Assembly: GCF_024448135.1 (NCBI RefSeq) | Contig: NZ_JAMRYX010000195.1 | Span: 1-38,872 of the forward strand | DNA length: 38,872 nucleotides | From: Methylocystis suflitae | Lineage (GTDB): Bacteria > Pseudomonadota > Alphaproteobacteria > Rhizobiales > Beijerinckiaceae | Direction of reading: 5' to 3' | Shown: piece by piece, positions 31,257-38,872 of the stretch | Layout of the letters: each line of letters opens with the position of its first letter | Position numbering within the stretch: position 1 is the stretch's first letter | Translations under genes and position numbers: made by a program | The notes under the pieces: generated by a model | What the model saw: only the letters and a program-made list of their open reading frames with translations | The model's database searches: none | Told to the model about the DNA's origin: nothing

Positions 31257-33290
31257 TCAGGGAATATCGTCGAGCGAGCTGACCCAGGCATCTGCGACGG
31301 AATCGGACGGCGCGCGCCAATCGCCGCGCGGCGACAGGGATCCTCCCGAACTGACTTTGGGGCCATTGGGCATCGCCGATCGCTTGAACTGGCTTCCCTC
31401 AAAGAATCGCTTCACGAAAACGCCGAGCCAATGTTTGATCGTCGACAGGTCGTAAGCGACCTTGTCCTCTTCAGCGACGCCTACAGGCCATGATCCCGCA
31501 GCCGCATGCCGCCAAGCGCGCCAAGCGAGAAAAGCGATCTTCGCGGGCGCAAATCCATATCGCGTCGCGTAATAGAGATTGAAGTCCTGCAGCGCATATG
31601 GCCCGACCGTTTCCTCGGTCCGCTGTCTCGCTTCTCCGGGCACAAGCTCGGGCGAAATTTCCGTCGCGAGAACGTCCTCAAGCACCGCCGCCGTTGCCGC
31701 GCCAAATCGCTCTTCTCGAGCGCACCAGCGGATCAGGTGCTGAATCAGCGTCTTGGGGACCGAGGCGTTGACGTTGTAATGCGACATCTGATCGCCAACG
31801 CCATAGGTGGACCAACCGAGAGCGAGCTCGGAAAGGTCGCCAGTGCCAATGACGAGCGCGCCATGGCGATTGGCAAGACGAAACAGCAGCGACGTGCGCG
31901 CGCCCGCCTGCACATTCTCGTAAGTCGTGTCGTAAACCGCCTCTCCGCGCGCAGCCGGATGATCGATGTCGGCGAGCATTTGCTTGCAAGCCGCGGTGAC
32001 GTCGATTTCCTGCGCGGTGACGCCGAGCGCGCGCATCAGCCGCCAGGCGTTGGCCTTGGTGCTTTCGCTCGTGGCGAAGGCCGGCAGAGTGAAGCCGAGC
32101 ACATTTTCGCGCGGCAGACCGAGCGCATCCATCGCCGTCACCGCCACCAACAGCGCCTGAGTGGAGTCGAGTCCGCCAGAGACGCCGATCACGACTTTCT
32201 TGATGTTCGTCGCGCGCAATCGTTGTTCGAGACCGTGCGATTGTATGTTGAACGCCTCGAAACAAAGCTCTGCGAGCCGCGTTTCATCCGCCGGGACAAA
32301 GGGAAAGCGTCCGACCTCGCGCAGAAATCCCAGATCGCGGTCGCAAGGCGCGGCGAGTTCGAAAGCAATGCGACGGTAATTCGTCGCGCCCTGCTCCACG
32401 TCGGCGCAGGCGCCGAACGTGCCCTGCCGCATCCGCTCGGCCATCAGACGGCCGATATCGATATCGGCGAGCGCCAGCTGCGGTTCGTCAGAAAAGCGCG
32501 GCGCCTTGGCGAGAACCTCGCCCTTCTCGCAGATTAGCGCTTCTCCGTCCCACGCGAGGTCCGTCGTCGACTCCCCCTGCCCGGCCGCCGAATAGAGATA
32601 GGCCGAAAGGCAGCGCGCCGAATGCGCGCTGCATAGCGTCTCGCGATAGTCGGATTTGCCGATGATCGCGTTCGACGCCGAGAGATTGAGCAGCACGGTC
32701 GCGCCCGCCAGCGCGGCGCGCGCCGAAGGGGGAATGGGAACCCATACGTCCTCGCAAATCTCGGTGTGGATCACGAGTCCGGGAAAATCCGTCGCTTCAA
32801 GAAGCGTATCGGAGCCGAAGGGGGCGCATTGTCCGGCGACGGCGATGTCCTCGCCCGAAATAAAGGCTCCGGACGCGAAGTGCCGCTGTTCGTAAAATTC
32901 GCGATAGTTCGGCAGATAGACCTTGGGCGTCACGGCGAGCACGCGGCCGCGCAGGATCGCCACGGCGCAGTTATAGAGACGGCCACGATGGCGCAGCGGC
33001 GCGCCGACGACGAGCAGCGGATGAATGCTGGACGAAGCCTCGACGAGTTCGGCGAGCGCCGCGTCGACGGCGACGAGCAGCGCCTCCTGCTGCAAGAGAT
33101 CGTCAATCGCGTATGAGGAGATCCCCAACTCGGGAAACAGCGCCAGCGAAGCGCCGTGGTGATCGGCTTGGCGCGCCAGTTCGATTGTCCGCGCCACATT
33201 GAACGCCGGATCGGCGACTCTCACGCTCGGCGTCGCGACGGCGACCCGAACGAAGCCATGCGTGTGCAAACAAAAGAAAGGATGCGTCAT
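31257..33290 (-). CDS. nadE: Glutamine-dependent NAD+ synthetase
   Basis: Amidates nicotinate adenine dinucleotide to NAD+, drawing ammonia from glutamine. At 677 residues it is the long two-domain form. The N-terminal nitrilase-type glutaminase has its triad Glu54 (LFPELGIS), Lys123 (PKVYLPNY) and Cys179 (HTEICEDVW). The C-terminal synthetase has the PPi loop GVSGGLDST and the NaAD/Mg segment [16 protein letters not shown]. It completes the pathway begun by pncA and pncB at 2464-4496, though far from them. A 20-base perfect GC palindrome (33372-33391) lies upstream. Confidence 0.96.
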   Translation of the reverse strand: MTHPFFCLHTHGFVRVAVATPSVRVADPAFNVARTIELARQADHHGASLALFPELGISSYAIDDLLQQEALLVAVDAALAELVEASSSIHPLLVVGAPLRHRGRLYNCAVAILRGRVLAVTPKVYLPNYREFYEQRHFASGAFISGEDIAVAGQCAPFGSDTLLEATDFPGLVIHTEICEDVWVPIPPSARAALAGATVLLNLSASNAIIGKSDYRETLCSAHSARCLSAYLYSAAGQGESTTDLAWDGEALICEKGEVLAKAPRFSDEPQLALADIDIGRLMAERMRQGTFGACADVEQGATNYRRIAFELAAPCDRDLGFLREVGRFPFVPADETRLAELCFEAFNIQSHGLEQRLRATNIKKVVIGVSGGLDSTQALLVAVTAMDALGLPRENVLGFTLPAFATSESTKANAWRLMRALGVTAQEIDVTAACKQMLADIDHPAARGEAVYDTTYENVQAGARTSLLFRLANRHGALVIGTGDLSELALGWSTYGVGDQMSHYNVNASVPKTLIQHLIRWCAREERFGAATAAVLEDVLATEISPELVPGEARQRTEETVGPYALQDFNLYYATRYGFAPAKIAFLAWRAWRHAAAGSWPVGVAEEDKVAYDLSTIKHWLGVFVKRFFEGSQFKRSAMPNGPKVSSGGSLSPRGDWRAPSDSVADAWVSSLDDIP

Positions 33291-33371
33291 GAAGTCCGCC
33301 CGGGCGGCCGAAGGTTCGACTGGAGCGCTTGTCCTTCGTGATAATGCAAGAGGCCCGCAGGAAAGTCACAT

Positions 33372-33391
33372 GGCGCGGGCCGGCCCGCGCC
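33372..33391. terminator. GC-rich perfect palindrome
   Basis: GGCGCGGGCCGGCCCGCGCC lies 44 bases beyond the doc stop on the minus strand, between doc and nadE. There is no T-tract. It could end the toxin-antitoxin message or be a REP-type element. Confidence 0.35.
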
Positions 33392-33435
33392 AGTCGCCCG
33401 GAGGCGCAGGTGGATAAGGGGTAAGCTGAATGCTT

Positions 33436-33816
33436 TCATCGGCAGTTCTGGCGCAACCACGCCTCCAGCGTCTCGAAGCGAAACGCGTCTTTCTCGTAGA
33501 GCCCAGAAACGAAAGTCCACGCTTCGTCCGCATTCGCGATAAGTGAAATTCCATTGACGGTGACAAAGGCGAACATCGCCGCGAAGGCGACACGCTTGTT
33601 GCCGTCGACGAAGGCGTGGTTCTGTGAAAGACTTTCCCACAGCGCAGCCGCTTGCGTAAACTCGTCGGCGTAATAGCCCGTTTGCGGGCGAAACAACGCC
33701 GCTTCGAGCTGACCAGGATCGCGCACGCCCGCCGCGCCGCCGTATCGTTCGATCAGATCACTGTGAATGGCGAGTATCTCGGCAATTGTCAGATAGTCGG
33801 TTCGCCTGCCGCTCAC
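33436..33816 (-). CDS. doc: Doc-type (Fic fold) toxin
   Basis: A 126-residue toxin of the death-on-curing family, which phosphorylates and inactivates elongation factor Tu. The core motif HAFVDGNKRVAF (His67, Asp71, Asn73, Lys74, Arg75) follows the Fic/Doc pattern HxFx[D/E]xNKR. The N-terminal LTIAEILAIHSDLIERYGG and GVRDPGQLEAAL are typical of Doc proteins in Proteobacteria. The start overlaps the antitoxin stop by four bases (33813-33816), so translation is coupled. The pair is chromosomal with no phage genes nearby. Confidence 0.92.
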   Translation of the reverse strand: MSGRRTDYLTIAEILAIHSDLIERYGGAAGVRDPGQLEAALFRPQTGYYADEFTQAAALWESLSQNHAFVDGNKRVAFAAMFAFVTVNGISLIANADEAWTFVSGLYEKDAFRFETLEAWLRQNCR

Positions 33817-34040
33817 TTGGCGAGTTTTTCGTAAAGCCCGCCGTAGCGCGGCACGCTTGAACGATAGGCGTCCATGACGTGACGTCGCGGCTTCGCCTTG
33901 CTGCGTTCCTCGACATGCGCCCGCAACGCGTCTTCGATGACGGATTGAAGCTGCCGCCCCTCATCCTTCGCGATCCTTCGGATCTCGGCGAGCAGATCCT
34001 TATCGACCTGGGTGGCGAATTTTTCGCGCATGGCGGCCAT
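33813..34040 (-). CDS. Antitoxin of the Doc pair, ribbon-helix-helix type
   Basis: A 75-residue antitoxin starting at ATG 34040 behind AGGAAG. Residues 4-45 (FATQVDKDLLAEIRRIAKDE, then SVIEDALRAHVEE) look like a ribbon-helix-helix DNA-binding domain: a short strand, then two helices. Doc toxins are classically paired with Phd antitoxins of another fold, so this is a mixed pair. The C-terminal 30 residues, ending RYGGLYEKLAK, would neutralise the toxin. Antitoxin-first order and a 4-base overlap fit a self-repressed operon. Confidence 0.82.
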   Translation of the reverse strand: MAAMREKFATQVDKDLLAEIRRIAKDEGRQLQSVIEDALRAHVEERSKAKPRRHVMDAYRSSVPRYGGLYEKLAK

Positions 34041-34060
34041 CGTCTTCCTGCAGACTGAAA

Positions 34061-34090
34061 TATCTATCTTGCTTCATCAAGAAACGTCAA
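34061..34090 (-). promoter_or_regulatory. Candidate promoter of the toxin-antitoxin operon
   Basis: On the minus strand TTGACG (34090-34085), an 18-base spacer and TAGATA (34066-34061) resemble a housekeeping promoter, 21 bases before the antitoxin ATG. Confidence 0.4.
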
Positions 34091-34253
34091 GATGCGCAAG
34101 TGGATCGGGTGGAATTCCAGCAAGGACAGAAAGCGAAAGCTCCGCTCTGCAATCGGCCGAAACATTCCATTCAGAACGCGAGACAGGAGGATTAAGACCC
34201 GTCCGTTTTGTAGAGCAGCCAGTCTATGATGGCGCCTGGCGATGGAGACCGGA

Positions 34254-34637
34254 ATGGACGCGGAAGCCCTCTGCAAAAGCTACTTGAACGCGCTGGACAG
34301 GAGCGATCTATCCGCCGTGTGCAGCCTTTTCACAGCCGACGCTGTTGCTCACTCTCCGCTTTATGGCGTCCGACCCGCCAGGGAGTTCTATGCCGAGCTG
34401 TTTGCAGGCACGAGCCGTTCCGATACCACGCTCCTGAACATCTTCGACAGCTCCTCCAATGGATCTGCGGTGGCGCTTCATTTTCGCTATGTCTGGACAT
34501 TGAAGAGCGGCAGCGCGGCCACCTTTGAATGCGTAGATGTTTTCGAGCTTTCCGAAGACAGAAATCAATTCACGAAAATCGTGATCATTTACGACACGGC
34601 GCATCTCCGGGCGGATTTTGAGACATCCCGAAGGTGA
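34254..34637 (+). CDS. NTF2/SnoaL-like protein
   Basis: A 127-residue protein of the NTF2-like alpha+beta fold. ALCKSYLNALDRSDLSAVCS (N-terminal helices), LFTADAVAHSPLYGVRPAREF (cone motif) and the late beta strands (VALHFRYVWTLKSG, FECVDVFELS) follow the SnoaL pattern. The fold serves as isomerase, hydrolase or binding protein, and no specific reaction can be read. ATG 34254 has GGAG eight bases upstream; ATG 34242 adds four residues. It stands alone on the plus strand. Confidence 0.75.
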   Translation: MDAEALCKSYLNALDRSDLSAVCSLFTADAVAHSPLYGVRPAREFYAELFAGTSRSDTTLLNIFDSSSNGSAVALHFRYVWTLKSGSAATFECVDVFELSEDRNQFTKIVIIYDTAHLRADFETSRR

Positions 34638-34663
34638 ATGAAGGGGACCTTCCCATAGCAAAA

Positions 34664-34681
34664 GGCGGGGTCTCCCCCGCC
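34664..34681 (-). terminator. Terminator of the glutathione S-transferase gene
   Basis: GGCGGGG/CCCCGCC with a 4-base loop; on the minus strand the stem is followed by TTTTGC. It lies 87 bases past the GST stop and could also serve the convergent NTF2-like gene. Confidence 0.65.
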
Positions 34682-34767
34682 CTCTCAAACCCGCGTCGCG
34701 CGTCGCTCAGTGCGCCATGCTCGCCATATCGAAACATCACAACCGTCACGGCGACTTGGCGTCGCGC

Positions 34768-35427
34768 TCAGTCGCGCTCGTATTGAGGCAAGCGCCATTC
34801 CTCGCTCCGAGCGGACAGGCTCCACTCCTTCCAGGACGCAAGCGATTTGATTGCGTGCATATAATGGCGCGCTTCATCCGACACCGGGACCATGTAACTT
34901 TCGAACCGCTGGACGACAGGCGCAAACATGGCGTCAACGGCGCCAAATTGCCCGAAAAGAAATGGCCCGTTGTAGCGCGCCAGCGCGTCTCGCCACGCCG
35001 CGCCGATACGGTCGGCATCGGCGCGGGCCGCCTCCGTCAGAGACGCCGGCCGCGGCGATCGGCCAAAATTCATGGGGCATTCGCTGCGCAATGCCGCGAA
35101 GCCCGAGTGCATCTCGCAGGCAAGCGCCCGCGCATGAGCGCGGGTTTCTCTTTCTCGAGGCCAGATGAGAAGATTGGGATACAGGTCGGCAAAATATTCG
35201 ACTATAGCCAGCGAATCCCAGACGTTCATGTCGCCGTCGCGCAGGATCGGAACCTTCCCCGCGGGAGATTGCGCGAGAAGCGCGCTTTTAGACTCCTCCC
35301 GATAGAGCGGGACGATGACCTCCTCGAAAGGAAGATGAAATTCCTTCATCAAAATCCATGGCCGCATCGACCATGAGGAATAGCGCTTGTTCCCGATGAC
35401 GAGTTTGAGCACCGACTGACCCTTCAT
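34768..35427 (-). CDS. Glutathione S-transferase family protein
   Basis: A 219-residue GST-fold protein. The N-terminal thioredoxin-like domain has LVIGNKRYSSWSMRPWILMK with the Ser-rich catalytic loop, KVPILRDGD with the cis-proline, and VWDSLAIVEYFADLYP with the glutathione gamma-glutamate site. The C-terminal helical domain has FLFGQFGAVDAMFAPVVQRF, the usual capping motif. It belongs to the bacterial branch with NxxYSSWS rather than the beta class with a catalytic cysteine. Substrate unknown. It is a single-gene unit between two terminators. Confidence 0.9.
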   Translation of the reverse strand: MKGQSVLKLVIGNKRYSSWSMRPWILMKEFHLPFEEVIVPLYREESKSALLAQSPAGKVPILRDGDMNVWDSLAIVEYFADLYPNLLIWPRERETRAHARALACEMHSGFAALRSECPMNFGRSPRPASLTEAARADADRIGAAWRDALARYNGPFLFGQFGAVDAMFAPVVQRFESYMVPVSDEARHYMHAIKSLASWKEWSLSARSEEWRLPQYERD

Positions 35428-35441
35428 CTACCTAAAAGGAA

Positions 35442-35466
35442 AAGGGCGAGGTTTCCCCCGCCCTTT
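35442..35466 (-). terminator. Terminator after hppA
   Basis: AAAGGGCGAGG-TTTC-CCCCGCCCTTT is a stem with one mismatch. On the minus strand it is followed by TTTCCTTTT, 31 bases past the hppA stop. The flanking A and T runs make it bidirectional in form. Confidence 0.75.
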
Positions 35467-35496
35467 GCGTGTTCGTCGCTGCCGCGCCGTTCAGCC

Positions 35497-37677
<2,181 letters not shown>

Positions 37678-37769
37678 TTTGGCTTCGCCTTTTCGTTCCT
37701 CGACCGGGGAATGGCCGAATTGGTCGCGTCGCCGCGAACGGAGTCGCGCAACAAAAAAAGGAGCAGCGG

Positions 37770-37793
37770 CCCCGCCAAACGAATCGGGCGGGG
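37770..37793 (-). terminator. Possible terminator after thiL
   Basis: CCCCGCC and GGCGGGG form a 7-base stem around a 10-base loop, 71 bases past the thiL stop. On the minus strand a run of seven T follows about ten bases later, further than in a standard terminator. Confidence 0.35.
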
Positions 37794-37863
37794 ACAGCAG
37801 CTTTCCAGCGGGCTTTCTGCCAGAAACGTGGCCGGGCGGCAATGCTGCGCGACGCCGTATTTT

Positions 37864-38811
37864 TCAGAAGTGCTGGAACGACAATTTTTTGAAAAAAACC
37901 GGCGTTTTATCAGCGTCGAGAAAAACCGGCGGCGCGCTTCCCGCCACAATTTCGCCGATCCGACAGGCTGGCGCGGCAGGCGCCGCCTCGCTCCCCGCGG
38001 CGATGAGAATTTCGTAGTCGTCTCCGCCGGTTATCGCCGTTTCGAAGAGCGCGGGATCAATGGCCATCGCCTCTCGCGCCGCCGCCGACAGCGGCACGGA
38101 GGCGAGATCGACAACCGCGCTCACGCCAGAGGCGCGGCAAAGTTTGACGAGGTCGCCTGCAAGTCCGTCGGAAATGTCCATCGCGGCGCTGGCGTTGGCG
38201 CAAAGCCACGTCGCGATACCGAGACGCGGCTGCGGCAGCAGATAGCGCCCGATCAGATAGTCGCGCGCCTCATCTGACAGGCGTCGCGCCAGCGCCGGGT
38301 CGCGGCGCAGCGCGAGACCCAACGCGGCGTCTCCGATCGGGCCCGAGACGAAGATGGCGTCTCCTGGCTTTGCGCCAGTGCGGGGCACGAAGCGCCGGGC
38401 GCGGCCGAGCGCCGTGATCGAGATCGTCAACGGACCGGGAGTCGCGCACGTATCGCCGCCGATGAGCGGCGCGCCAAAAGCGCGCGCATCCTCGGCGAGC
38501 CCGGCGGCGAAAGCATCGAGCCAGTCGTTGGTCCAGTCGGCGGGGAGCGCCAAGGCCAACAGAAAGCCGATCGGCTCGGCGCCTTTGGCGGCAAGGTCGG
38601 AGAGATTGACGCGCAGGGCTTTCTTGGCGACGAGCGATGGATCGTCGTCCGCGAAAAAATGCACGCCTGCGACGACCATGTCGGTTGTGACGACGAGCGG
38701 CGCGCCTTCAGGCGCGAGAAGCGCCGCGTCGTCCTTGAGACCGAGCGCGGCCGCGCCCGCGATCGGCGCGAAAACGCGGGCGATGATGTCGTCTTCGCTA
38801 TAGCGTGGCAT
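37864..38811 (-). CDS. thiL: Thiamine-monophosphate kinase
   Basis: Phosphorylates thiamine monophosphate to thiamine diphosphate, the final step of cofactor synthesis. The 315-residue product has the PurM-like two-domain fold. Visible motifs are LKDDAALL (Mg-binding Asp pair), VVTTDMVVAGVHF, KALRVNLSDLAAKGAEP, IGGDTCATPG, AAMDISDGLAGDL and TGGDDYEILIA. All acidic metal ligands are present. The ATG at 38811 has GAGGGCG upstream, which belongs to a palindromic repeat. In many alphaproteobacteria thiL follows nusB; here only a repeat is seen before the window ends. Confidence 0.95.
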   Translation of the reverse strand: MPRYSEDDIIARVFAPIAGAAALGLKDDAALLAPEGAPLVVTTDMVVAGVHFFADDDPSLVAKKALRVNLSDLAAKGAEPIGFLLALALPADWTNDWLDAFAAGLAEDARAFGAPLIGGDTCATPGPLTISITALGRARRFVPRTGAKPGDAIFVSGPIGDAALGLALRRDPALARRLSDEARDYLIGRYLLPQPRLGIATWLCANASAAMDISDGLAGDLVKLCRASGVSAVVDLASVPLSAAAREAMAIDPALFETAITGGDDYEILIAAGSEAAPAAPACRIGEIVAGSAPPVFLDADKTPVFFKKLSFQHF

Positions 38812-38818
38812 GGCTTCG

Positions 38819-38865
38819 CCCTCGTGCTTCGAGACGCGAGCTTCGCTCGCTCCTCAGCATGAGGG
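38819..38865. repeat. Palindromic intergenic repeat, copy 3, abutting thiL
   Basis: The ends are CCCTCGTGCTTCGAGACGCG and CGCTCCTCAGCATGAGGG, the same family as 7741-7785. Its edge lies 8 bases before the thiL ATG, so the repeat forms the leader of the message and supplies its purine-rich ribosome-binding region. Confidence 0.7.
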
Positions 38866-38872
38866 CGAGGGA

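Overview
The window is GC-rich DNA from an alphaproteobacterium, most likely a type II methanotroph of the Methylocystis/Methylosinus kind. The best clue is a Tat-exported copper storage protein with exactly 13 cysteines (Csp1 type, 25823-26266) next to a CusF-like periplasmic copper protein. Other alphaproteobacterial markers agree: tandem CtrA-type boxes before pal, NepR-like anti-sigma factors and GGAAC/CGTT stress promoters, a DUF2585 protein, a phasin, a K+-independent H+-pyrophosphatase, and palindromic intergenic repeats of the kind seen in Rhizobiales. The genus is an inference. No methane monooxygenase or 16S gene is present.

Layout. 1-1220: pal, tRNA-Trp and a small secreted protein. 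1570-2286: two divergently arranged NepR-like genes, both with possible EcfG-type promoters. 2464-4496: pncA and pncB of NAD salvage. 4579-5879: a BLUF blue-light sensor with a small unknown partner, a TTGA-N6-TCAA box, then a phasin. 5912-7714: a DUF2585 membrane protein and proB. 7741-8048: an island of palindromic repeats. 8094-11380: an nsrR - hcp - reductase module for nitric oxide/hydroxylamine stress; both promoters share a near-identical 18-base operator, and the reductase has MmoC/BenC domain order rather than that of E. coli Hcr. 11612-16586: a large periplasmic Cys/His protein, a DUF2076 protein, a small exported protein and an L,D-transpeptidase, suggesting cell-envelope work.

16587-22209 is a minus-strand operon-like block: a TPR/outer-membrane-barrel protein, a FecR-domain protein with a Gly/His-rich tail, a CHASE2 adenylate cyclase and an HD-domain phosphohydrolase. 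An unknown gene and a cNMP-binding Crp/Fnr regulator (22983-23672) follow in the same orientation. Read together this is a plausible envelope-to-cAMP signalling system, and it is the best candidate here for something undescribed.

23777-26653: an endonuclease/phosphatase-family protein, a small unknown protein, a decayed DUF938 methyltransferase, and the copper pair. 26650-30851: a glutamate-cysteine-ligase-like enzyme coupled to an M14 deacylase, then a D-amino-acid aminotransferase and a DUF6629 membrane protein. 31015-34637: a DUF1328 gene under a perfect EcfG-type promoter, glutamine-dependent NAD synthetase, a Doc toxin/antitoxin pair and an NTF2-like protein. 34768-38811: a glutathione S-transferase, the H+-pyrophosphatase and thiL, ending in another palindromic repeat.
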